Assembly: GCA_945897395.1 (NCBI GenBank)
Contig: CAMDFE010000094.1
Span: 1 to 6,347 of the forward strand
Source: Chryseobacterium gleum
GTDB taxonomy: Bacteria > Bacteroidota > Bacteroidia > Flavobacteriales_D > Sanyastnellaceae
Length of the DNA stretch: 6,347 nt
Direction of reading: 5' to 3'
The notes below the pieces were generated by a model. The model saw only the letters and a program-made list of their open reading frames with translations, had not been told where the DNA came from and ran no database searches. Below, one piece after another: positions 1-6,347 of this stretch (within the stretch, counting starts at the first letter, position 1; the number at the start of each line of letters is the position of its first letter). The position numbers were made by a program, and so were the translations under genes.

Positions 1-2
1 AC

Positions 3-572
3 ATTGACCCGTCGTGTTCACAAGACATAACTGCATACAATATCTATTATGCGCCGACAGATACCAGCCAATACTCCTTACTAGGCACCTTGAATGGCGT
101 CAGCAACGCAGAATTCGAATTCCTTCATCCAAACGGATTGCAAAGCATCGCGGGTTGCTTCTACATTACCGCATTGGATTCATTGAACCTCTGGCCCGAC
201 GGAGAACTTCACCAGAATGAAAGCGCGCCTTCGAATGTGGTGTGCATAGACAACTGCCCAACATATGAACTTCCAAATATCATCACCCCAGACTTAGACG
301 GATTGAATGATATTCTGAAGCCCTTTCCTTATCGTTCCATCGAAAGCATTGACCTTAAAATTTTCAATAGATACGGTACACTGCTCTTCGAAACAACAGA
401 TCCGGATATTGGCTGGAATGCAACCGATCAAAAGACGCAAAACCTTGTCAGTGCAGGAACCTACTACTACACTCTAATGGTCAACACCATTCGTCTTCAG
501 GGAATTGTGCCTGTATTCAAAGAGGGATATATTCAAATCTTGAACGCCACACAGGCTTCACCTCAACAATAA
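3..572 (+). CDS. Secreted surface protein, 3' end, with T9SS type B (gliding motility-associated) C-terminal sorting domain
   Basis: The frame is open from the left edge, so this is the last 189 residues of a larger protein. Visible residues 1-80 look like part of an Ig/fibronectin-type beta domain (ITAYNIYYAP, then CFYITALDS and SAPSNVVCI). A CxxxC pair at residues 81 and 85 leads into the C-terminal domain, which starts with LPNIITPDLDGLNDIL, a variant of the family pattern PNxFTPNxDGxND. It continues with IFNRYGTLLFET, GWNAT, SAGTYYYTL and KEGYIQIL in the usual order. In Bacteroidota such domains direct export through the type IX secretion system and attachment to the cell surface; the type B subclass is often linked to gliding proteins and adhesins. 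The passenger part, and hence the function, lies outside the window. The stop is 3 bases before ribE, suggesting co-transcription. The domain call is strong; the role of the whole protein is unknown. Confidence 0.88.
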   Translation: MDPSCSQDITAYNIYYAPTDTSQYSLLGTLNGVSNAEFEFLHPNGLQSIAGCFYITALDSLNLWPDGELHQNESAPSNVVCIDNCPTYELPNIITPDLDGLNDILKPFPYRSIESIDLKIFNRYGTLLFETTDPDIGWNATDQKTQNLVSAGTYYYTLMVNTIRLQGIVPVFKEGYIQILNATQASPQQ

Positions 573-575
573 AAT

Positions 576-1172
576 ATGTTTACTGGAATTATAGAATCGC
601 TCGGGGAAATTGCAAAAACGGAAACCGTTGGAACCAATTTAGAACTCTGGCTTTCGTGCGATTTCAGCAACGAACTTAAAGTAGATCAAAGCCTTGCGCA
701 CAATGGAATTTGTTTAACTGTGGTTGAAATAAAAGAAAACAAATATCGCGTCACCGCTATCGATGAAACCATTCAGAAAACAACCATTAGTAGTTGGAGG
801 GAAGGAGACAAAATCAATGTTGAAAGATGCGTGAAATTGGGCGATCGGCTCGATGGTCACAACGTTCAAGGACATGTAGATGTGGTTGGAAAATGTATTT
901 CCAGTACCGAAAATGACGGCAGTTGGAAATTCACTTTTGAATATTCACCAAAAGAACTTGGACACATCACTGTGCCGAAAGGCAGCATTGCCGTTAACGG
1001 CGTAAGCCTGACTGTAGTCGACAGTTCGAAGACTTCGTTCTCTGTGGCTATTATTCCATTTACCTATGAACATACCACTTTTCAGTTCATTAAAAACGGG
1101 TCATTCGTGAATTTAGAATTCGATATTATGGGGAAGTATGTGGCCGCGTATATGGCTGCACTATCTTCGTAA
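576..1172 (+). CDS. ribE: Riboflavin synthase (alpha subunit type)
   Basis: This cytoplasmic enzyme catalyses the last step of riboflavin synthesis, dismutating two 6,7-dimethyl-8-ribityllumazine molecules to riboflavin and 5-amino-6-ribitylaminouracil. At 198 residues it has normal family length and two lumazine-binding repeats. The first spans roughly residues 1-90, with the hallmark N-terminus MFTGI and SLAHNGICLTV at 39-49. The second spans roughly 95-190, with GHNVQGHVD at 94-102 and GSIAVNGVSLTVV at 136-148. By my alignment from memory with the E. coli enzyme, Ser39, Cys46, His100 and Asp183 match Ser41, Cys48, His102 and Asp185, residues implicated in activity. The start at MFTGI is fixed by the family. 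No Shine-Dalgarno sequence is visible; the upstream bases are A-rich, as is common in Bacteroidota. It lies 3 bases after the surface-protein gene and 1 base before polA. Other riboflavin genes are not in the window. The symbol is ribC in some species. Confidence 0.96.
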   Translation: MFTGIIESLGEIAKTETVGTNLELWLSCDFSNELKVDQSLAHNGICLTVVEIKENKYRVTAIDETIQKTTISSWREGDKINVERCVKLGDRLDGHNVQGHVDVVGKCISSTENDGSWKFTFEYSPKELGHITVPKGSIAVNGVSLTVVDSSKTSFSVAIIPFTYEHTTFQFIKNGSFVNLEFDIMGKYVAAYMAALSS

Positions 1173-1173
1173 C

Positions 1174-3975
1174 ATGATATCTTCAGTACACGAAAAAAAA
1201 CTATTTCTTCTCGACGCTTACGCACTCATTTTCCGTTCTTACTACGCATTCATTCGCACGCCGCGAATCAATAGCAAAGGACTAAACACTGGAGCCATGT
1301 TCGGATTCACGAACACACTTCTCGATATCCTGAACAACGAAAAACCTTCGCACATAGCTGTTGTATTCGACGCGCCTGAACAAACCTTGCGCGAAATAGA
1401 TTACGAGGCATACAAAGCCAATCGTTCTGAAACGCCTGAAGACATTAAGCTCTCAGTTCCTTACATCAAAAAAATTGTCGAGGCCTTCAACATACCCATG
1501 CTTATTGCTCCCGGATATGAAGCCGATGACATCATTGGAACGCTCGTTAAAAAGGCCGAAGAGAAAGGGTTTTACACCTACATGATGACCCCCGATAAAG
1601 ACTACGGTCAACTCGTAAGCGACAAGTCATTCATCTACAAACCTGGCTACCAAGGCGGAAAAGCAGAGATTTTAGGCGAAGCAGAAGTCTGCGCAAAGTT
1701 CAACATTCAAAATGTAAGTCAGGTTATTGATTTACTTGGAATGATGGGCGATGCCGTAGATAACATTCCGGGACTTCCCGGCATTGGCGAAAAAACTGCT
1801 TCTAAACTTTTAGCTGAATTCGGATCATTGGAAGGCCTACTCGCCAACACAGATAAACTGAAAGGAAAGCAAAAAGAAAACGTTGAGAATTTCAAAGAGC
1901 AGGGAATCCTTTCGAAGAAGCTCGCAACCATCATGCTCGATGCCCCAACTCCATTCGATGAAGAGGCGTTGAAAGTGAGTGAAATAAACAAAGACGCTAT
2001 TCGTGAAGTTTTTGAAGAACTTGAATTCCGTCAGTTAATCAAGCGTGTGTTGAACGAGGAATCTGCTGCAAGTGCAACCGTAAGTCCTTCTTCCAGCAGC
2101 AATGCTGTGCCCGATTTATTTTCCTCTGCCGGTGAAGAAGTTGAAATTCCAACTACATCGAAAAACACACTTGAAAATGTTCCTCATGAATATTTCATGG
2201 CTACTTCAGAACAGGAACTACAATCATTAATTTTAGAATTGCAACGTGCGGCCATCTTCAGTTTCGACACCGAAACTTCAGATCTAGAGCCTCATTCAGC
2301 GTATTTGGTTGGACTTTCTTTCAGCACGAAAACACACACCGGTTGGTATGTTCCTATCTCTTCCAATTTCGAAGAAGCGCAAAAGCAGTTGGAAATTTTC
2401 AAAGAAATTTTCTCCGACACTTCGAAAACTCTTGTCGCTCAGAACTACAAGTTCGACTTCAAGATGATGAAGAAATATGGAACGAAGATTCAAAATAAAA
2501 TCTTCGATACCATGCTCGCTCATTACGTGATTAATGCAGATGGAAAACATGGCATGGATGCGTTGAGTGAAAAATACTTGAATTACAAACCCGTTTCCAT
2601 TGAATCGTTGATTGGCCCGAAAGGGAAAAATCAAAATTCCATGGCTCATCTTCCTGCAGAAAGCATTAAAGATTACGCTGCTGAAGATGCCGATGTGACA
2701 CTTCAACTTGCTGAAATCTTCATGCCTGAATTGGAAAATCAAGGTACAACGTCAGTTTTGGAAAATATTGAGATCCCACTCATTGAAGTGCTCGCGAACA
2801 TGGAATGGGAAGGCATCCGCGTTGATAAAGATTTCTTAAACGCATATAGTGTTGAGCTAGGCAAAGAGCTCGACATCATTGAAGAAAAAATTACAGAGCT
2901 TGCTGGAGAGAAATTCAATTTAGACTCACCGAAACAATTAGGTGTTATTCTTTTCGAGAAGTTGAAAATAACTACCGAAATGAAGAAGACGAAGACCGGA
3001 CAATACAGCACCGGCGAAGATGTTCTTCAACGTTATTTACACAACCATGAAATTGTTCCGCTCATTCTCGATTACCGTGAATTGCGCAAATTGAAAAGCA
3101 CGTATATCGATACACTTCCGAACATGATTAACCCAATCACCGGACGTGTTCACACCAACTTCATGCAAGCTGTTGCTGCAACTGGTCGATTGAGCAGCAA
3201 TCAGCCAAACCTGCAAAACATTCCCATCCGCACTTCACGCGGAAAAGAAATTCGAAAAGCATTTGTTGCCCGCGACGAGAATCACGTCTTAGTAAGTGCC
3301 GATTATTCTCAAGTTGAATTGCGCATTATTGCGGCACTCAGCGGAGATAAAAACATGATTGAAGCCTTCCAACAAGGCGAAGACATTCACAAAGCAACAG
3401 CTTCGAAAGTTTTCAATGTGCCGTTAGAAGACGTTACCAAAGACATGCGAAGCAAAGCGAAGGCAGTTAACTTCGGAATTATATACGGACAAGGTCCATT
3501 CGGATTAGCGCAGCAGTTGGGTATTTCAAGAACAGAAGCGAAAAACATCATTGAAGCGTATTACACGCAATTCGCGGCGCTAAAGACCTACCAGTACCAA
3601 GCGGTAGAAGATTGTCGCGCCAAGGGCTTCGTTGAGACCGTGCTCGGGCGCAGACGTTTCCTTCCAGACATCAGCGCCTCAAATGCTATTTCAAGAAGCT
3701 TCGCTGAACGAAATGCTGTGAATGCTCCAATTCAAGGATCAGCCGCCGATGTCATTAAAGTAGCCATGGTGAAAATTCAATCGGCATTGAAGAATGCTAA
3801 TTTGAAAACAAGAATGGTACTTCAAGTTCACGATGAATTGCTCTTCGATACTCCAAAGGAAGAGGTAGACCAAGTATTTAAGCTCGTGAAACATGAAATG
3901 GAGAATGCGGTGAAGCTAGTTGTACCCCTCGAAGTAGAAATTCAAGCGGGAAATAACTGGCTTGAGGCTCATTAA
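1174..3975 (+). CDS. polA: DNA polymerase I
   Basis: This 933-residue family A polymerase fills gaps, removes Okazaki primers and takes part in excision repair. The 5' nuclease domain is about 1-290, with probable metal ligands Asp14, Asp66, Glu116, Asp118, Asp119, Asp141, Asp143, Asp193 and Asp196, and a helix-hairpin-helix region at NIPGLPGIGEKTA. A Ser-rich linker covers about 296-335. The 3'-5' exonuclease domain (about 340-520) keeps Asp365 and Glu367 (DTE), Asp428, and Tyr501 with Asp505 (YxxxD), so proofreading should be intact. The polymerase domain has TGRLSS (670-675), motif A with Asp710 (ADYSQVELR), the O-helix with Arg759, Lys763, Phe767 and Tyr771, and motif C QVHDE with Asp887 and Glu888. 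The Phe in the O-helix is the usual form that disfavours dideoxynucleotides. An in-frame ATG at 1138 would add 12 residues (MWPRIWLHYLRN) unlike the family and overlap ribE by 35 bases, so I chose ATG 1174. Length matches E. coli (928). Confidence 0.97.
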   Translation: MISSVHEKKLFLLDAYALIFRSYYAFIRTPRINSKGLNTGAMFGFTNTLLDILNNEKPSHIAVVFDAPEQTLREIDYEAYKANRSETPEDIKLSVPYIKKIVEAFNIPMLIAPGYEADDIIGTLVKKAEEKGFYTYMMTPDKDYGQLVSDKSFIYKPGYQGGKAEILGEAEVCAKFNIQNVSQVIDLLGMMGDAVDNIPGLPGIGEKTASKLLAEFGSLEGLLANTDKLKGKQKENVENFKEQGILSKKLATIMLDAPTPFDEEALKVSEINKDAIREVFEELEFRQLIKRVLNEESAASATVSPSSSSNAVPDLFSSAGEEVEIPTTSKNTLENVPHEYFMATSEQELQSLILELQRAAIFSFDTETSDLEPHSAYLVGLSFSTKTHTGWYVPISSNFEEAQKQLEIFKEIFSDTSKTLVAQNYKFDFKMMKKYGTKIQNKIFDTMLAHYVINADGKHGMDALSEKYLNYKPVSIESLIGPKGKNQNSMAHLPAESIKDYAAEDADVTLQLAEIFMPELENQGTTSVLENIEIPLIEVLANMEWEGIRVDKDFLNAYSVELGKELDIIEEKITELAGEKFNLDSPKQLGVILFEKLKITTEMKKTKTGQYSTGEDVLQRYLHNHEIVPLILDYRELRKLKSTYIDTLPNMINPITGRVHTNFMQAVAATGRLSSNQPNLQNIPIRTSRGKEIRKAFVARDENHVLVSADYSQVELRIIAALSGDKNMIEAFQQGEDIHKATASKVFNVPLEDVTKDMRSKAKAVNFGIIYGQGPFGLAQQLGISRTEAKNIIEAYYTQFAALKTYQYQAVEDCRAKGFVETVLGRRRFLPDISASNAISRSFAERNAVNAPIQGSAADVIKVAMVKIQSALKNANLKTRMVLQVHDELLFDTPKEEVDQVFKLVKHEMENAVKLVVPLEVEIQAGNNWLEAH

Positions 3976-3980
3976 TATCA

Positions 3981-4011
3981 TTTATTTTTAAAAGGATTGT
4001 AACTATATTCG
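3981..4011 (+). promoter_or_regulatory. Putative Bacteroidota-type promoter for the lipoprotein gene
   Basis: TATATTCG at 4004-4011 matches the Bacteroidota -7 consensus TAnnTTTG at all but one defined base. TTTA at 3981-3984 lies 19 bases upstream, near the expected place for the TTG-like -33 element, but differs from it at one base. Transcription would start around 4018, leaving a short leader before the ATG at 4055. It lies in the only sizeable gap on the forward strand, which fits a new transcription unit after polA. I see no terminator hairpin between polA and this site, so read-through from polA is also possible. Confidence 0.45.
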
Positions 4012-4054
4012 CATTAACCCGTACCAATGTGCTCTAACTATTCAATCTGTTCTA

Positions 4055-4972
4055 ATGATTAAAAAACACCTCTCCCTCGCCGCTATTGCAAGCGTGTGCA
4101 TCGGAAGCCTGGCAATTGTTGCTTGCGGCGGAAACAAAAACCCCGATGAAAACAAAGCTCCTCTAGAATCTGGAGCCAACGAACTAACCAACAAAGACGA
4201 GTTCTTCAAAGACCGCGAGCAAGCGTTGAAGCAAATCTTCTTCAGCATTCCTGCTCCTATTGAAATGGCCGATATGATTAAAGATGCCGGTTTCAGTTTC
4301 GATAAAGCTATGTTGAACTCGGTAGATAAAGTTGCTAAATATGTCGATGAAGAAAATCGCGCAATCAATCTAGGGATCTATGCAGCCGATTTAAGCTATA
4401 GTACAGTATTCGAACAAAAGCAAGAGTCTGTTAATTACCTCGCTGCTTCGAAAACATTAGCAAGTGCCTTAGGCATCGAAGCTGCTATGGATGAGAAATT
4501 CATGGAGCGTGTGCAAAAAAATCAGAACAACAAAGACTCTCTTTTAAGTTACGTGACACTTTCTTATCAAAATGTAAATGCGTATTTGAAAGAAGGTAAG
4601 CGCACAGACGTGAGTGCTCTAATCGTTTCTGGAGCATGGCTTGAAACACTATATTTATCCACGCAATACGCAGGAAAGAAAGGCGAGAAAGCAATGAAGC
4701 AACGAGTTGCAGAACAAACATATTCTCTTGATCAATTGGTGAGCTACTTGAACTTATTTGCCACTAGCGATCGTGTAAACCATATGAAAGAAGATCTTAC
4801 CCGACTTCAAGCCATTTACAAAGATGTGATTGTAGTGAAGGGTGAAACTTCTGTGGAAAAGGAAGGTGGTGTAACCACAATTGGCAGCACAGAAACTGTT
4901 ACCATGAGCGATGCAACACTCGCTAAAATAGCAGCAGAAACCGTTGTGATTCGTAACAAATACATTCAATAA
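4055..4972 (+). CDS. Putative lipoprotein of unknown function
   Basis: I do not recognise a named family for this 305-residue protein. The N-terminus is a type II signal peptide: positive MIKKH, a hydrophobic stretch to residue 23, and lipobox IVAC with the lipidated Cys at 24, followed by GGNKNPDEN. It is therefore expected to be anchored in an envelope membrane. From about 45 to 260 the sequence is rich in predicted helix, with distinctive segments SIPAPIEMADMI (64-75), NLGIYAADLSYS (105-116) and VSGAWLETLYLS (191-202). The last 45 residues hold a Thr/Val/Gly-rich stretch (about 260-285) and a final helix. No catalytic motif or metal-binding cluster is apparent. A probable promoter lies just upstream and a small exported-protein gene follows after 17 bases, so the two products may act together. 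The leader has no Shine-Dalgarno match. Lipoprotein status is well supported; function is open. Confidence 0.87.
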   Translation: MIKKHLSLAAIASVCIGSLAIVACGGNKNPDENKAPLESGANELTNKDEFFKDREQALKQIFFSIPAPIEMADMIKDAGFSFDKAMLNSVDKVAKYVDEENRAINLGIYAADLSYSTVFEQKQESVNYLAASKTLASALGIEAAMDEKFMERVQKNQNNKDSLLSYVTLSYQNVNAYLKEGKRTDVSALIVSGAWLETLYLSTQYAGKKGEKAMKQRVAEQTYSLDQLVSYLNLFATSDRVNHMKEDLTRLQAIYKDVIVVKGETSVEKEGGVTTIGSTETVTMSDATLAKIAAETVVIRNKYIQ

Positions 4973-4989
4973 AAAATTCAGCAGATATC

Positions 4990-5415
4990 ATGAAAGCATT
5001 TAAAATTCTCCTGTTCTTATTGGTCTTTATTCCTTCATTCGCATCGGCGCAATGTAAGCCTTTCACTAAGAATAAAGTCCTTCCGAAATTGAATGGATAC
5101 GTTCAAAACGACAGCTACAACTCAGCGCAAATGGCCCCTGGCGAAGATGCTGAATTAATGGTAACCTTCTTCGGTGGCCGCGATTATCGCTTGTTAATTG
5201 TTGCTCACCCTATCCTTGGTGATGTTGAATTCACAGTTAGTGACATCAACGGAAAACAGATCTACACCAACAAAGATGCACAAGACAAAGAGGCGTTTGA
5301 ATTCAAAATGAAAAACACGCAACAGCTTGTCATTAAAATTAAAGTTCCCGAGCAAAAAGAAGCGGTGGTTCAACACATCGGATGTATCAGTATTGTTTCT
5401 GGATTCAAACAATAA
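4990..5415 (+). CDS. Small exported protein of unknown function
   Basis: This 141-residue protein begins with a clear Sec signal peptide (MKAFK, hydrophobic core 6-17, then FASA before Gln21-Cys22). Cleavage after Ala20 would leave a mature protein of about 121 residues starting with Gln. The mature part alternates hydrophobic and polar residues as in a beta-sandwich, for example AELMVTFFGG (55-63), YRLLIVAH (66-73), VEFTVSDINGKQIYTN (79-94) and QLVIKIKVP (112-120). Only two cysteines remain, Cys22 and Cys132, which could form a disulfide tying the two ends together. Cys22 is not in a good lipobox (ASAQC), so I call it soluble periplasmic or secreted rather than a lipoprotein. No catalytic motif or T9SS sorting tail is seen. 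It follows the lipoprotein gene by 17 bases and is closed by a strong terminator, making a two-gene unit. I do not recognise a named family. Confidence 0.85.
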   Translation: MKAFKILLFLLVFIPSFASAQCKPFTKNKVLPKLNGYVQNDSYNSAQMAPGEDAELMVTFFGGRDYRLLIVAHPILGDVEFTVSDINGKQIYTNKDAQDKEAFEFKMKNTQQLVIKIKVPEQKEAVVQHIGCISIVSGFKQ

Positions 5416-5433
5416 GAAACGAATCAACCATTT

Positions 5434-5458
5434 AAAAGCCGCATCTGCGGCTTTTTTT
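5434..5458 (+). terminator. Rho-independent terminator after the exported-protein gene, possibly shared by both strands
   Basis: The arm AAAAGCCGC (5434-5442) pairs with GCGGCTTTT (5447-5455) around an ATCT loop, and a run of seven T follows on the forward strand (5452-5458). It begins 18 bases after the stop of the exported-protein gene. The reverse strand also reads as a hairpin followed by four T, and the PAP2 gene ends at 5464 heading into it, so it may stop convergent transcription from both sides, more weakly for the reverse strand. Confidence 0.9.
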
Positions 5459-5463
5459 ATGAC

Positions 5464-6114
5464 TTAAAATGAAGGTGTGATAAGCAAAGAACTCTGTTTT
5501 TTCCTAGAATCCATTTTCTTCCAAAACCAATTATTGATGTAATAGGAAGCAAATGCACTCGCTGTCCCTACAACCGCTCCGCTCAAGATGTCTGTCGGGT
5601 AATGCACACCCAAATGCATGCGTGAGTATGCGATTCCACAGGCATACATGTAAGCAGGAACAACGACATACCAATTCGGCTTCACCAACACGCAACTCGT
5701 TGCCCATTGAAATGCAGAACTCGTGTGTCCAGACGGAAATGATAAACTTCCAGCAGGGGTCTTTTTGTAAATCAAATCACCATGTGAAACAAAGGGACGA
5801 GGCCTTGCGATTCCGTATTTCATTGCAACGGTCATGAAGCCATTCAAAGCCAAGCCGCCTGCCATGCCCATAAACTGTCTTTTTAAAAATTCATCTTTTT
5901 TCAAAACGCCTACAGTACCTAACAACAATGGGGTTCCAACGGTGACGTATGTAATGCTGTTCGTATATGCTTCCCAAAAGCGATCCGATTTTTCAGGTCC
6001 GCCATTGATCTTCGCTAAGAGATTCAAATCCCAAGCGGCTTGACCATTCGACTTAAAACAAAAAAGCACCAAGAGCAATGCGAGCGCTTGGTGCTTCAAA
6101 GAATTTTTTATCAT
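5464..6114 (-). CDS. PAP2-family membrane phosphatase
   Basis: This 216-residue protein carries the complete three-part PAP2 signature. Part 1 is Kx6RP (Lys99, Arg106-Pro107, in KYGIARPRP), part 2 is PSGH (127-130), and part 3 is SRx5HxxxD (Ser164-Arg165, His171, Asp175). His130 and His171 are the expected catalytic pair. The N-terminus resembles a signal peptide (hydrophobic 10-20, possible cleavage before Gln25), followed by about four further hydrophobic segments near 51-71, 81-98, 148-163 and 175-195. The active site should therefore face the periplasm. Relatives remove phosphate from lipid substrates such as undecaprenyl diphosphate, phosphatidylglycerol phosphate or lipid A; the sequence does not say which. 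A TTG at 6117 could add one residue, but ATG at 6114 is preferred. That ATG shares one base with the sdhB stop (TGATG), suggesting translational coupling. A terminator-like hairpin lies within codons 7-20. Confidence 0.93.
   Translation of the reverse strand: MIKNSLKHQALALLLVLFCFKSNGQAAWDLNLLAKINGGPEKSDRFWEAYTNSITYVTVGTPLLLGTVGVLKKDEFLKRQFMGMAGGLALNGFMTVAMKYGIARPRPFVSHGDLIYKKTPAGSLSFPSGHTSSAFQWATSCVLVKPNWYVVVPAYMYACGIAYSRMHLGVHYPTDILSGAVVGTASAFASYYINNWFWKKMDSRKKQSSLLITPSF
6055..6097 (-). terminator. Putative intragenic terminator/attenuator at the start of the PAP2 gene
   Basis: Reading the reverse strand, AAGCACCAAG (6096-6087) and CTTGGTGCTT (6073-6064) form a perfect 10-bp inverted repeat around a 13-base loop. 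A G-U pair could extend it at the base. It is followed at once by TTTTGTTTT (6063-6055). This is the layout of a rho-independent terminator, placed 18-60 bases after the sdhB stop. It lies wholly inside the PAP2 signal-peptide codons, where Leu, Val, Phe and Cys codons supply the T-rich part, so a chance origin from coding constraint is possible. If active, it would end most sdh transcripts and pass only a fraction into the phosphatase gene. Confidence 0.45.
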
Positions 6115-6347
6115 CAATTTTCTGGTTTCACGCTAGCAGAAAGATACTCTCTGTTCATGCGTGCGATGTTTTCAATGCTAATATTTTTAGGACATTGAAC
6201 CTCGCAAGCTCCAATGTTGCTACAATTTCCAAATCCTTCTTCATCCATTTGTTTCACCATATTCAATACACGCTCTTTGCGCTCCGGATGCCCTTGTGGC
6301 AATAACGCGAACTGAGAAACTTTCGCGCTAACGAATAACATCGCAGA
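6114..6347 (-). CDS. sdhB: Succinate dehydrogenase/fumarate reductase iron-sulfur subunit, C-terminal part
   Basis: The last 77 residues of the complex II iron-sulfur protein are visible; the frame runs off the right edge, so the Met at 6341 is internal. In the family this subunit carries electrons between the FAD subunit SdhA and the membrane quinone site through three Fe-S clusters. SAMLFVSAKVSQFALLPQG at visible residues 1-19 is the stretch normally just after the Cys-rich loop of the second domain. Cys42, Cys48 and Cys52-Pro53 (CSNIGACEVQCP) match the final Cys set: by comparison with E. coli SdhB the first two would ligate the 3Fe-4S cluster and the third the 4Fe-4S cluster. The other ligands and the 2Fe-2S domain are outside the window. 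Bacteroidota commonly order these genes sdhC-sdhA-sdhB, so sdhA probably lies to the right. The stop overlaps the PAP2 start. Whether it works as succinate dehydrogenase or fumarate reductase cannot be told here. Confidence 0.93.
   Translation of the reverse strand, partial: SAMLFVSAKVSQFALLPQGHPERKERVLNMVKQMDEEGFGNCSNIGACEVQCPKNISIENIARMNREYLSASVKPEN

Noticed and set aside
90..92. TTG at 90 as the start of the first gene
   Set aside because: The frame is open all the way to the left edge and the upstream residues continue a beta-domain sequence, so this TTG is an internal leucine codon.
14..220. 68-codon forward frame at the left edge
   Set aside because: It overlaps the T9SS-protein frame in another phase, is Arg-rich, and has no domain signal.
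1138..1173. Longer polA reading from ATG 1138
   Set aside because: The added 12 residues are unlike PolA N-termini and would overlap the end of ribE. ATG 1174 gives MISSVHEKKLFLLDAYAL, which fits the family.
1719..3011. Reverse-strand open frames inside polA
   Set aside because: They are antisense to a clearly coding gene with all motifs intact, and their translations are Ser/Phe-rich with no recognisable domain.
1025..4455. Recurring TTCGAA-type hexamers in and around polA
   Set aside because: They are scattered and mostly fall where Ser TCG or Phe TTC codons meet Lys or Glu codons. They look like codon habit rather than a repeat family or binding site.
6115..6117. TTG at 6117 as the PAP2 start
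   Set aside because: The ATG immediately next to it overlaps the sdhB stop in a common coupling arrangement and is the better start codon. The difference is one residue.
5553..6305. Forward-strand open frames opposite the PAP2 and sdhB genes
   Set aside because: The reverse-strand frames carry full PAP2 and SdhB motifs. The forward translations show no domain and are shadows.
6339..6341. ATG at 6341 as the start of a 75-residue protein
   Set aside because: The frame continues upstream as SA-MLFVSAKV, the middle of the SdhB C-terminal domain. This Met is internal.

Overview
The window looks like an ordinary chromosomal stretch from a member of the Bacteroidota, probably Flavobacteriales-like. 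The signs are a C-terminal type IX secretion (gliding-motility type) sorting domain, the lack of Shine-Dalgarno-like sequences before almost every start, a TAnnTTTG-like promoter element, and a complex II iron-sulfur subunit ending with the Bacteroidota-like SAMLFVSAKV and GFGNC...C...CP pattern. The genus cannot be fixed from the sequence alone.

Bases 1-3975 hold a tightly packed forward run: the 3' end of a secreted surface protein with a type B sorting domain, then riboflavin synthase (ribE) 3 bases later, then full-length DNA polymerase I (polA) 1 base after that. Spacing this tight suggests one transcript. The three products (surface protein, flavin synthesis, DNA repair) share no obvious pathway.

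A 79-base gap (3976-4054) carries a plausible Bacteroidota promoter. It leads into a two-gene unit: a 305-residue lipoprotein and, 17 bases later, a 141-residue exported protein. Both are probably envelope proteins of unknown function. The unit ends at a clear hairpin-plus-T-run terminator near 5434-5458.

On the reverse strand, entering from the right edge, is the C-terminal end of the succinate dehydrogenase/fumarate reductase iron-sulfur subunit (sdhB). Its stop overlaps the start of a PAP2-family membrane phosphatase in a TGATG junction. The first codons of the phosphatase gene contain a perfect 10-bp inverted repeat followed by a T-rich run, which looks like a rho-independent terminator for the sdh transcript lying inside the next gene. 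The phosphatase gene converges on the 5434-5458 terminator.

I see no mobile element, CRISPR array, tRNA, rRNA or phage gene. I do not see evidence of a novel multi-gene system. The most worthwhile leads are the terminator-like hairpin inside the PAP2 gene and the uncharacterised lipoprotein/exported-protein pair.
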